A DNA stretch of 22,776 nucleotides, from assembly GCA_023415335.1 (NCBI GenBank), contig JAEZLD010000104.1, forward strand, positions 1-22,776, read 5' to 3'. Position 1 is the first letter of the stretch. Each line of letters begins with the position of its first letter. Shown piece by piece: positions 14,750 through 22,271 of this stretch. The stretch is from Bacillota bacterium (lineage in GTDB: Bacteria; Bacillota; Clostridia; Clostridiales; Caloramatoraceae). The notes under the pieces were generated by a model. It was not told the origin of the DNA. It saw only the letters and a program-made list of their open reading frames with translations, and made no database searches. The position numbers and the translations under genes are program-made.

Positions 14750-15976
14750 TTATTTTATATATACATACCTTGGCAATCCGTCCTCACCAAGAGGAACATC
14801 GACTGTTCCCTGAATAAGTGGGAGTGCATAGGCAGTAAACTCTGGACCTAAATCACTACCTTCATTTGTTATCCACTGTGAAGGTACGGTCTTCTCCTTG
14901 TTGCATATAAGGTTTACATCCTCAAGACCAAAGGTTAGCTTATAGGGAAAATCTCCCGTACGTATAAAGGATACCATTTTTCCTGTATTACCCTCAAGTG
15001 CAGCTTTTACACCGAAGGCGCCAGCTTCCCTGGCCTCCCTGGCATCGGTTGCTGATTGCAGATATGATGAGCAGCGCTGGCATACATTAAGCTCAACTGA
15101 ACGTGCCTTAATACCTAAGGTGCTTCTTATAAGGTTCTCCAAATATTTTCCACAGCCTGCCAGCATTTTATGCCCGAAGTTATCATAGCCAACGGAGGAG
15201 CCGTATTCACATATAAAGGTGCCATCCTTGTCCTTTATGCCTTCGGAAACACATATAACCAAATTGGAGTTTTTGCTCAAAGCTTCCTTTACCTGCTCAA
15301 GGAATTTCTCCTGGCTGAAGGGTGCCTCAGGAAGGTATACGAGCAGCGGATTATCACCTACATGCTTCCTTGCCAGAACGCTTGCTGCTGTAAGCCAGCC
15401 TGCATGACGTCCCATTATTTCTACTATAGTCACTGATTGGGCTGCATATACGCTGGCGTCTAAGGCTATTTCTCTTACAACGGAGGCCACATATCTTGCA
15501 GCGCTGCCAAAGCCAGGGGTATGGTCGGTAAGTACCAGATCGTTATCTATTGTCTTAGGCTGTCCTATAAAACAAATGTCGCTTTTTACCTTTTCAGCAT
15601 ACCTGGAAAGCTTGCTCACAGTGTCCATGGAGTCATTGCCTCCTATGTACTGGAAGTATCCTATGTTCATCTCCTGAAGCTTTTCAAAAAGCCTGGGATA
15701 AACAGGGTCCTCAAGACTTTCAGGCAGCTTGTAGCGGCATGAGCCAAGATAGGCACCTGGGGTAGTTTTTAAAAGCTCAAGCTCGGATGGTTCAAGATCC
15801 TTTTCAAAATCTATTGTATTTCCCTTTAGGAAGCCCTCTATTCCATTTACCATTCCGTAAACATGTGGTATTCTGTTCTTATACTCCATAGCCTCACGGA
15901 CAACGCCATAAAGGCTGTTGTTTATTACTGCTGTGGGGCCACCGGATTGTCCTACAATTAAATTTTTTCTTTCCAT
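14750..15976 (-). CDS. pfp: 6-phosphofructokinase, PPi-dependent type
   Basis: 408-residue phosphofructokinase that makes fructose-1,6-bisphosphate. Residues point to pyrophosphate as phosphoryl donor: GGNDSMDT (112-119) has Asp115 where ATP enzymes have Gly (GGDGS), and QPKTIDND has Lys141 where ATP enzymes have Gly (PGTIDND). Other motifs are GQSGGPTAVIN at the N-terminus, TPGFGSAARY, the MGRHAGWLTA substrate-binding block and the C-terminal RCSSYLQSATDAREAREAG block. In cellulolytic clostridia such PPi enzymes also phosphorylate sedoheptulose-7-phosphate. It is the first gene of the leftward pfp-fba-deoR operon and divergent from tkt. Donor specificity is deduced from residues only. Confidence 0.92.
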   Translation of the reverse strand: MERKNLIVGQSGGPTAVINNSLYGVVREAMEYKNRIPHVYGMVNGIEGFLKGNTIDFEKDLEPSELELLKTTPGAYLGSCRYKLPESLEDPVYPRLFEKLQEMNIGYFQYIGGNDSMDTVSKLSRYAEKVKSDICFIGQPKTIDNDLVLTDHTPGFGSAARYVASVVREIALDASVYAAQSVTIVEIMGRHAGWLTAASVLARKHVGDNPLLVYLPEAPFSQEKFLEQVKEALSKNSNLVICVSEGIKDKDGTFICEYGSSVGYDNFGHKMLAGCGKYLENLIRSTLGIKARSVELNVCQRCSSYLQSATDAREAREAGAFGVKAALEGNTGKMVSFIRTGDFPYKLTFGLEDVNLICNKEKTVPSQWITNEGSDLGPEFTAYALPLIQGTVDVPLGEDGLPRYVYIK

Positions 15977-16047
15977 AAAAGTGTTACTCCATCTCCCATC
16001 TGTGTATAATAATATAAATAACTAAAGCGTTATGTCTCTATGCCATT

Positions 16048-16077
16048 ATTATACTACAAAACAATAAAACAAAACAA
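16048..16077 (-). promoter_or_regulatory. Predicted promoter of pfp-fba-deoR, overlapped by repeats
   Basis: On the minus strand TATAAT lies at 16053-16048, with TTGTTT (16077-16072) 18 bp upstream. The spacer and -35 are made entirely of the ACAAAACAATAAA tandem repeat, so a protein bound there would block RNA polymerase. The leader to the ATG at 15976 would be about 65 nt. A second AT-rich -10-like stretch lies at 16005-16018. Confidence 0.5.
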
Positions 16078-16081
16078 TAAA
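16056..16081. promoter_or_regulatory. Operator-like tandem repeat, cluster A
   Basis: The 13-mer ACAAAACAATAAA occurs twice with no gap (16056-16068 and 16069-16081), followed by a weaker relative, ACAAATAATTG, at about 16088. A/T-rich direct repeats with CAA or TTG steps are typical DeoR-family operators. It overlaps the predicted pfp promoter. Confidence 0.55.
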
Positions 16082-16095
16082 ATCAGGACAAATAA

Positions 16096-16124
16096 TTGAA
16101 AAATTCGATTCAAAATGGTAATAT
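16096..16124 (+). promoter_or_regulatory. Tentative promoter of transketolase
   Basis: TTGAAA (16096-16101), 17 bp, TAATAT (16119-16124). The -10 matches at only 4 of 6 positions. If right, cluster B repeats would lie just after the transcription start, a repressing position. Confidence 0.3.
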
Positions 16125-16137
16125 TACAATAGGAAGG

Positions 16138-16163
16138 CAATAAAACAATAAAAAACAATAAAA
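16138..16163. promoter_or_regulatory. Operator-like repeat, cluster B
   Basis: CAATAAAA occurs three times at 16138, 16146 and 16156, plus a related CAATAGGA at 16127. The steps are 8 to 11 bp, close to one helical turn. It shares the CAATAAA core with cluster A, which suggests the same protein binds both and so links pfp and tkt. Confidence 0.5.
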
Positions 16164-16218
16164 AACCAAGGATTTATTTGCCAAAGCATTTAAATCGTAT
16201 TAACAAGGAGGAATGTAT

Positions 16219-18210
16219 ATGAACAATGTAGATAACCTGGCTATAAACACTATAAGAGTGCTTTCAGCTGATGCCATACAGAAGGCTAATTCAGGACATC
16301 CTGGACTGCCTCTTGGCTGTGCTCCCATGGCCTATACCCTTTGGGCTAAGGCTATGAAGCATAACCCGAAGGACCCTAAGTGGGATAACAGGGACAGATT
16401 TATACTCTCAGCAGGACACGGATCCATGCTTATTTACTCACTTCTCCAGTTGTTTGGTTATGGCCTCACTCTTGAGGATTTAAAGCAGTTCAGGCAGTGG
16501 GGAAGCAAAACTCCTGGACACCCTGAGTATAAGCATACAACAGGTGTTGAAACAACCACAGGCCCACTAGGACAGGGAATTCCAAATGCAGTAGGAATGG
16601 CAATAGCAGAGCAGTATCTCGCTAGCAAATTTAACAGGGAAGGCTTTAACGTGGTTGACCATTATACATATGCAATAGCAGGTGATGGCTGCCTTATGGA
16701 GGGAATTTCAGGTGAGGCAAGCTCCCTGGCTGGAACCCTGGGACTTGGTAAGCTCATAGTGCTGTATGATTCAAACTCTATATCCATAGAGGGTAACACC
16801 TCCATAGCCTTCAGGGAGGATGTAGTAAAGAGATATGAAGCCTATGGATGGCAGACCATAAGCGTTGAGGATGGTAATGATGTAGATTCAGTGCTTAGGG
16901 CAATAGAGGAGGCAAAAGCTGAGAAGAATAGGCCTACCCTCATAAAGGTAACTAACATTATAGGCTATGGAGCTGCTAAGAAGCAGGGTACAGCCTCAGC
17001 CCACGGAGAGCCTTTGGGAGCAGATAACATTAAGGATCTCAAGGAGTTCTTAGGCTGGAAGGAAGAGGACTTTACAGTGCCTTCAGAGGTTGTAGAGGAA
17101 ATGGATGCCTTCAGGTTAGCCGCCCAGATTGAGGAGGACAGCTGGAAGGCAATGTTTGATGAATATAAGAAGGCTTATCCAGAGCTGGTAGCAGAGTATG
17201 AGTCCTGGATGGAAAATAAGGTGGCATTAGATAAGCTTGATTCAGAGGAATTCTGGAGCTTTGAGAAGCCAATGGCTACCAGGGAAGCCTCCGGAGTAAT
17301 AATAAACAGGCTCGCACAGATAGTACCGAACCTTATAGGAGGCTCTGCAGACCTGGCCCCGTCCAACAAGTCAAATATAAAGGGCGGCGGTGATTTCTCA
17401 GCTGAGGACAGAAGTGGGCGTAACCTTCACTATGGTGTAAGGGAGCATGCTATGGCTGCAATAGGAAACGGCATATGCCTCCACGGAGGATTGAAGAACT
17501 ATGTGGCTACCTTCTTTGTATTCAGCGACTACATGAAGGGAGCCATGAGGCTGTCAGCACTTATGGGACTTCCACTTACCTATGTACTTACTCATGACAG
17601 CATAGGAGTAGGTGAGGACGGACCTACCCATCAGCCTGTAGAGCAGCTCTCATCCCTCAGGACCATTCCAAACATGACAGTGTTCAGACCATGCGATTGT
17701 AAAGAAACAGCTGCAGGCTGGTATCTGGCAATGACAAAAGACGACGGCCCTGTGTCATTGGTGCTTACAAGACAGACCCTTCCTTTGTACGATGAGACGG
17801 GTAAGGAAGCCTTCAAGGGAGGATACGTACTCAAGAAGGGAAGCAAGGAGACTCCTGATATAATACTCATGGCCTCGGGCTCTGAGGTGGAATTCATATA
17901 CAAGGCGGCAGAAGCTCTTGAGCAGGAGGGCATAGCTGCAAGGGTGGTAAGCATGCCATGTATGGAGCTGTTCGATGCACAGAGCAGCGAATACAAGGAA
18001 AGCGTGCTTCCTAATAAGGTTAGATGTAGGCTGGCCGTTGAGGCTGCAAGCTCCATGTGCTGGTATAAGTATGTTGGGCTTGATGGCAAAACCATAGCCA
18101 TGGACCACTTCGGAGCATCAGCCAAGGCATCAAAGCTGTTCGAGGAATTTGGCTTTACTGCTGAAAACGTTTTCAAGACAGCAAAAGAGCTTGTTGCAGG
18201 TAATAAATAG
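16219..18210 (+). CDS. tkt: Transketolase
   Basis: Full-length thiamine diphosphate enzyme of 663 residues that moves two-carbon units between pentose phosphates and glycolytic sugars. Visible are SGHPGLPLG near the N-terminus, GPLGQGIPNAVGMA, the ThDP/metal motif G155-D-G157 with DSN about 30 residues later, the activating glutamate E409 in VREHAMAA, and HDSIGVGEDGPTHQP starting at H459. It is one chain, not the split form common in some Firmicutes. The start is ATG 16219, because AAGGAGG (16205-16211) lies 7 nt upstream; the ATG at 16213 is only 1 nt from that site. It is divergent from pfp and ends in a strong terminator, so it is monocistronic. Confidence 0.97.
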   Translation: MNNVDNLAINTIRVLSADAIQKANSGHPGLPLGCAPMAYTLWAKAMKHNPKDPKWDNRDRFILSAGHGSMLIYSLLQLFGYGLTLEDLKQFRQWGSKTPGHPEYKHTTGVETTTGPLGQGIPNAVGMAIAEQYLASKFNREGFNVVDHYTYAIAGDGCLMEGISGEASSLAGTLGLGKLIVLYDSNSISIEGNTSIAFREDVVKRYEAYGWQTISVEDGNDVDSVLRAIEEAKAEKNRPTLIKVTNIIGYGAAKKQGTASAHGEPLGADNIKDLKEFLGWKEEDFTVPSEVVEEMDAFRLAAQIEEDSWKAMFDEYKKAYPELVAEYESWMENKVALDKLDSEEFWSFEKPMATREASGVIINRLAQIVPNLIGGSADLAPSNKSNIKGGGDFSAEDRSGRNLHYGVREHAMAAIGNGICLHGGLKNYVATFFVFSDYMKGAMRLSALMGLPLTYVLTHDSIGVGEDGPTHQPVEQLSSLRTIPNMTVFRPCDCKETAAGWYLAMTKDDGPVSLVLTRQTLPLYDETGKEAFKGGYVLKKGSKETPDIILMASGSEVEFIYKAAEALEQEGIAARVVSMPCMELFDAQSSEYKESVLPNKVRCRLAVEAASSMCWYKYVGLDGKTIAMDHFGASAKASKLFEEFGFTAENVFKTAKELVAGNK

Positions 18211-18221
18211 TTATAGTATAT

Positions 18222-18265
18222 AAAAAAACCCTTTTCCCTAAGCAGTTAGGGAAAGGGTTTTTTTT
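18222..18265 (+). terminator. Intrinsic terminator after transketolase
   Basis: CCCTTTTCCCTAA (18229-18241) pairs with TTAGGGAAAGGG (18246-18257) with a one-base bulge, extended by A7 on the left and T8 on the right. It works in principle in both directions. Confidence 0.93.
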
Positions 18266-18323
18266 CATATTTGAAAGAAAAGTGGAAATAAGCTATAATA
18301 CTTTGCAACTTTTCTTGCATTTA

Positions 18324-18380
18324 TTAGCAAAAAGTAATAGAATTAATATATAGTTAGCATTAAAAAGCTATAAGTTAGCA
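18324..18380 (+). promoter_or_regulatory. Three TTAGCA direct repeats upstream of pckA
   Basis: TTAGCA occurs at 18324, 18354 and 18375; the last two are within the longer AGTTAGCA and are 21 bp apart, the first two 30 bp apart, about two and three helical turns. They lie in the 140-bp AT-rich leader between the tkt terminator and pckA. I see no convincing -35/-10 pair here, so the promoter may need an activator or be masked by AT-richness. Confidence 0.3.
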
Positions 18381-18405
18381 GTTAATAACATTTTTGGAGG
18401 TAATT

Positions 18406-20061
18406 ATGTCAACAAAAGCTTATTATCCCAGAACAGAGATAGGTAAGGGCAAGGTTGGGTTTTCAAAGACCCGTTCAATTATTGAAGCTGCCTTTTATGG
18501 AAACAATGTTGTTAAGGTAAATACTCTTAAGGAGGCCTACGAGCTGGCTAAAAACTCCCCAGGCACCATCGTTACAGATATGCCTGTTTACAGGGGAGAG
18601 GAATTTGGACTGGAGAAGGATGCTAATGTACTTCTTTTCAATGACGGTTCAGTTACTGGAAGATGTGCTGCTGCCAGAAGGATAACCGGAGAGCCAGGAG
18701 TGGACACTACTGACTTAGATAAGAAGCTTATGGATGCCGTTTATGATACCCGTTATGGCACTGTCTATCATGCAGAGGTATACATAGGACTTGATCCGGA
18801 GTTTATGGTAAAGGCCCATCTGCTTATACCAGAGGGAGAGGAAAACATACTTTACTCATGGATGCTTAACTTCCAGTACATGTCCGATGAGTATGTAAAA
18901 ATGTACAAGCATTCAAATGTAATAGATAATGAGCCGGATATATATATATTCTCAGATCCCCAATGGAAGCATGAGCAGCATCCTCTTGGACTGACATATT
19001 TCAACACCGAAGCTAACTGTGCAGCACTGCTTGGAATGAGGTATTTCGGGGAGCATAAGAAGGGAACCCTTACAATAGCTTGGGCAATAGCTAACAGGCA
19101 TGGCTACGCATCCTGCCATGGAGGACAGAAACGCTATGTTCTTTCTGATGGAAGGAAGTATGTTGCAAGTGTATTTGGCTTATCAGGATCAGGAAAGTCA
19201 ACCTTAACCCATGCAAAGCATGGTGGAAAGTATGACGTTACAGTGCTTCATGATGATGCATTCATAATAAATACCAAGACAGGCTCATCCATAGCTCTTG
19301 AGCCAACATACTTTGATAAGACTGCAGATTATCCAACGGACTGCCCGGACAACAGGTATCTGCTTACGGCACAGAACTGCTCTGCAACCCTTGATGAGGA
19401 TGGTAAGGTAGTGCTGGTAACGGAGGACATAAGGAATGGAAACGGCCGTGCTATAAAGTCCAAGCTCTGGTCCCCAAATCGTGTGGATAAGATAGATGAG
19501 CCAGTTAACGCTATATTCTGGATTATGAAGGACCCAACAATTCCTCCAGTAGTAAAGCTTAAGGGAGCAGCCTTGGCATCAGTTATGGGAGCAACCCTTG
19601 CGACAAAGAGAAGCTCTGCAGAGCGCCTTGCACCTGGAGTGGATCCTAATGCACTGGTAGTTGAGCCTTATGCAAATCCATTCAGAACCTATCCTTTGGC
19701 AAACGACTATGAGAAGTTTAAGGAACTGGTTGAAAAGAGGAATGTTGACTGCTATATAGTTAACACCGGAGACTTCATGGGCAAGAAGGTACAGAAGGAG
19801 GATACCCTTGGAGTACTTGAAGCTATAGTTGAAGGAAAGGCTGAGTTCAAGCCATGGGGTCCATTTTCAGACATAGAGATATTTGAGTGGGAGGGCTTTG
19901 TGCCCGACATGAAGGATGAAGGCTATGTAACCCAGCTTAAGGCAAGGATGAACGACCGCTTGGAGTTTGTAAAGTCCCGTGAAACCGTAAAGGGTGGATA
20001 TGATAAGCTTCCCGCAGATGCACTTGAAGCCATACAGAAGGTTGTAGACGAGCTTAAGTAA
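18406..20061 (+). CDS. pckA: Phosphoenolpyruvate carboxykinase, ATP type, divergent
   Basis: 551-residue enzyme expected to interconvert oxaloacetate + ATP and PEP + CO2 + ADP. The kinase P-loop GLSGSGKST is at 258-266, followed by the metal-binding HDDAF pair and a conserved ALEPTYFDKTADYPTD block; the N-terminal VTGR (oxaloacetate-binding arginine) and SSAERLAPGVDPN are visible. Several canonical stretches differ: the usual GDDEH is HDDAF, and the C-terminal VNTG is followed by DFMGKKV rather than WTGG. It is also slightly longer than the 530-540 residues of E. coli-type enzymes. The start is ATG 18406 with GGAGG 5 nt upstream; a TTG at 18394 lies inside the ribosome binding site. Between terminators, thus monocistronic. 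Together with PPi-PFK and malic enzyme it suggests metabolism centred on the PEP node. Confidence 0.88.
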   Translation: MSTKAYYPRTEIGKGKVGFSKTRSIIEAAFYGNNVVKVNTLKEAYELAKNSPGTIVTDMPVYRGEEFGLEKDANVLLFNDGSVTGRCAAARRITGEPGVDTTDLDKKLMDAVYDTRYGTVYHAEVYIGLDPEFMVKAHLLIPEGEENILYSWMLNFQYMSDEYVKMYKHSNVIDNEPDIYIFSDPQWKHEQHPLGLTYFNTEANCAALLGMRYFGEHKKGTLTIAWAIANRHGYASCHGGQKRYVLSDGRKYVASVFGLSGSGKSTLTHAKHGGKYDVTVLHDDAFIINTKTGSSIALEPTYFDKTADYPTDCPDNRYLLTAQNCSATLDEDGKVVLVTEDIRNGNGRAIKSKLWSPNRVDKIDEPVNAIFWIMKDPTIPPVVKLKGAALASVMGATLATKRSSAERLAPGVDPNALVVEPYANPFRTYPLANDYEKFKELVEKRNVDCYIVNTGDFMGKKVQKEDTLGVLEAIVEGKAEFKPWGPFSDIEIFEWEGFVPDMKDEGYVTQLKARMNDRLEFVKSRETVKGGYDKLPADALEAIQKVVDELK

Positions 20062-20080
20062 AAAACTTAGATAATTATTT

Positions 20081-20128
20081 AATGCTATGCATAATGATTG
20101 GATAATCACTATGCATAGCATTTTGTTT
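20081..20128 (+). terminator. Intrinsic terminator after pckA
   Basis: AATGCTATGCAT (20081-20092) pairs perfectly with ATGCATAGCATT (20111-20122), followed by TTGTTTT. The 18-nt loop can pair further inside. Confidence 0.85.
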
Positions 20129-20307
20129 TCCTGCTCCCATCCATGCTATAAGCAGCTTGCAGGGGTGAAAACATCCAGAATATAATTGCTGTCATAACCT
20201 CTTTTAATATTCCAAAGAAACATCTTGAATATTTTTCCCACAGGAATGAAAATAATGTATAGAGGTATAGAAGTACTATAAGTAGCGTATAAAGGGGGTA
20301 AGAAGAT

Positions 20308-21123
20308 ATGATGTATGAGAAAATCGACATACAGAAAAACAAGTCTAATTTAAAGGCCAGACTAGATTTATATTTATGGAGTCCATCTGAGGAGTTAGGA
20401 ACTGATATAAGAAGGCCTATTGTAATAATATGCCCTGGAGGAGGTTATTCCTTTACGTCTGAGCGGGAGGGAGAGCCTGTAGCCTTCAAATACCTGAGCA
20501 GAGGCTATAACGCTGCTGTTCTATGGTACAGTGTGACACCAGCAAGATACCCAGAGGCATTGCATCAGCTGGCTCTTTCAGTAAAGTATATAAGGGACAA
20601 TGCGGACAGGCTTAAGGTTGATCCTGAAAGAATAATAATATCAGGCTTTTCTGCAGGAGGCCATCTGGCAGGCTGCTTAGGAATGTTCTGGAGAAGTGAT
20701 TTTTTATGCAAAGAGCTTGATGTATCTCCAGATGATATAAGGCCTAATGGAATGATACTGGGCTATCCAGTAATAACCTCATCCTCCTTCCGCCATGATG
20801 GCAGCTTCAGGGAGCTGCTGGGTGAAAATTATGACAAGCTGATGGAAGGACTGTCTCTTGAAAACCAGGTTACAGAGCATACTCCTAAAACGTTTCTGTG
20901 GCATACCTGGGACGATGATACGGTACCAGTAGAGAATACCCTCCTGCTGGCGGCTGCACTGCGTAAATGCAAGGTTGAAACGGAGCTTCATATATATCCC
21001 AGAGGTATACATGGCCTTTCACTGGCAAATAAGCTTACAATGAACAGGGATGGCCGTGGAAATGAGCCCTACTGTGAGGGGTGGATTGATTTATCCTGCC
21101 AGTGGATTGATAATTTAAAGTAA
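20308..21123 (+). CDS. Alpha/beta hydrolase, esterase/lipase type (BD-FAE or acetyl-xylan-esterase-like)
   Basis: 271-residue hydrolase without signal peptide or membrane helix, so cytoplasmic. Motifs are the oxyanion loop CPGGGYSF (about 46-53), the nucleophile elbow GFSAGGH with S115, the acid in TWDDDTVP (D202-D204) and the histidine in YPRGIHGLS (H235), a complete catalytic triad. Proteins of this group remove acetyl or other acyl groups from sugars and xylo-oligosaccharides in anaerobes. GGGGG lies 9 nt before the ATG at 20308; the next ATG (20311) is equally possible. It is alone: a terminator precedes it, and a REP-like pair and a separate promoter follow. The 180-bp space before it holds no element I can name. 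Substrate unknown. Confidence 0.85.
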   Translation: MMYEKIDIQKNKSNLKARLDLYLWSPSEELGTDIRRPIVIICPGGGYSFTSEREGEPVAFKYLSRGYNAAVLWYSVTPARYPEALHQLALSVKYIRDNADRLKVDPERIIISGFSAGGHLAGCLGMFWRSDFLCKELDVSPDDIRPNGMILGYPVITSSSFRHDGSFRELLGENYDKLMEGLSLENQVTEHTPKTFLWHTWDDDTVPVENTLLLAAALRKCKVETELHIYPRGIHGLSLANKLTMNRDGRGNEPYCEGWIDLSCQWIDNLK

Positions 21124-21142
21124 ACAATTGAGGGAACAATTG

Positions 21143-21183
21143 AGGGACGGTTAAGCCAACCAAAGTAACTGAGGGACGGTTAA
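21143..21183 (+). repeat. Dispersed REP-like repeats, copies 6 and 7 (direct pair)
   Basis: AGGGACGGTTAA at 21143-21154 and 21172-21183, 29 bp apart, each preceded by TG. This is the opposite orientation to copies 1-4. Just before the first, a 12-bp unit AACAATTGAGGG is repeated in tandem (21123-21146). The pair follows the hydrolase stop by 20 bp. Confidence 0.6.
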
Positions 21184-21242
21184 CCCGGCTATGCTATTTT
21201 ACAAAGTATACAAAAGAAAATGTAATGTCTGATGGTTATTCC

Positions 21243-21271
21243 TTGATACATATATGGTAGAATAATATATA
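21243..21271 (+). promoter_or_regulatory. Predicted promoter of manA
   Basis: TTGATA (21243-21248, 5 of 6), 17 bp, TATATA (21266-21271), leaving a leader of about 30 nt. Confidence 0.4.
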
Positions 21272-21308
21272 ACAATGTACAAATTCAACTAATATGAAGG
21301 ATGGTATC

Positions 21309-22253
21309 ATGGATAACGAACTTATATTCTTAAAGCCTGTATTCAAGCAGGTGCTCTGGGGTGGAGACCTTTTAAGAAAGGAGTACGGATATGATATACC
21401 TGGAGATGATACAGGGGAGTGCTGGGTTATAAGTGCCCATGAGAATGGCAACTGTCAGGTTTCAGGTGGAAGCTATGATGGAAAGACATTAAGCTGGCTA
21501 TGGGAAAACCACAGAGAGCTTTTCGGAGATTATCCGGGAGACAGGTTCCCTCTGCTTATAAAGATAATAGATGCAAAGGAAGATTTGAGTATACAGGTGC
21601 ATCCTGATGATTACTATGCAAACAAGCATGAAAATGGTGCCTTAGGAAAGACAGAATGCTGGTATGTGCTGAACTGCAAAGAGGGTGCATCCATTGTAAT
21701 AGGACACAACGCCAAAACAAAAGAAGAGCTTGAGGAAATGATTGACCAGAAAAGATGGAAGGAGCTCATCCGTGAAGTACCCGTCCACAAGGGGGACTTT
21801 TTCCAGATAGAGCCTGGCTGTATACATGCAATAAAAGGGGGAACCCTTATATTTGAAACACAGCAAAGCAGTGACATAACCTATAGGGTGTATGACTATG
21901 ACAGGCTTTCAGATGGAAGGCCAAGACAACTCCACGTGGAGCAGAGCAAGGCTGTTATAACGGTTCCATATGAGGGAGAGAAGGTTAAGCCAATCCATCA
22001 AATAATAGATGGAGGGGTAAAAACCCACCTGGTAGACTGCAGATACTACTCGGTGGATAAATATGAGGTTAAGGATGAGCTCAAATTAAACTTTAACGGA
22101 TACTTTACCAATGTAAGCATAATAGAGGGCTGTGGCAGTATAAACGGAAGAGAGCTTCCCAAGGGTACCCATTTTATTATTCCATATAATTATGGACTTT
22201 GCAGCTTTAAGGGCAGCTTTACAATGATATGCTCAAGCCCTGTTGCATTATAA
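21309..22253 (+). CDS. manA: Mannose-6-phosphate isomerase, class I
   Basis: 314-residue zinc isomerase that converts mannose-6-phosphate to fructose-6-phosphate in the cytoplasm. The N-terminal LKPVFKQVLWGGDLLRKEYG is typical of the short Firmicutes form. Zinc ligands are Q96 and H98 in QVHPDD, E116 in KTECWYV and H173 in GCIHAIKGG; the following QQSSDITYRVYDYDR block is the family signature. The start is ATG 21309, because AAGGA lies 7 nt upstream; the ATG at 21294 has no site before it. It feeds fructose-6-phosphate to the pfp step. The next gene begins 18 nt after the stop, so they are probably cotranscribed. Confidence 0.95.
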   Translation: MDNELIFLKPVFKQVLWGGDLLRKEYGYDIPGDDTGECWVISAHENGNCQVSGGSYDGKTLSWLWENHRELFGDYPGDRFPLLIKIIDAKEDLSIQVHPDDYYANKHENGALGKTECWYVLNCKEGASIVIGHNAKTKEELEEMIDQKRWKELIREVPVHKGDFFQIEPGCIHAIKGGTLIFETQQSSDITYRVYDYDRLSDGRPRQLHVEQSKAVITVPYEGEKVKPIHQIIDGGVKTHLVDCRYYSVDKYEVKDELKLNFNGYFTNVSIIEGCGSINGRELPKGTHFIIPYNYGLCSFKGSFTMICSSPVAL

Positions 22254-22271
22254 CAGAAGGGAGATAAAGTG

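Noticed and set aside
16057..16163. CRISPR-like or microsatellite reading of the CAATAAAA repeats
   Set aside because: Units are 8 to 13 bp with no unique spacers of CRISPR length, and the position between divergent, functionally linked promoters fits operators better.
17631..18176. Long open frame antisense to transketolase (181 codons), and similar ones antisense to aldolase, malic enzyme and kinase
   Set aside because: These are mirror images of strongly biased codons in well-identified genes. They show no domain and no plausible start signals.
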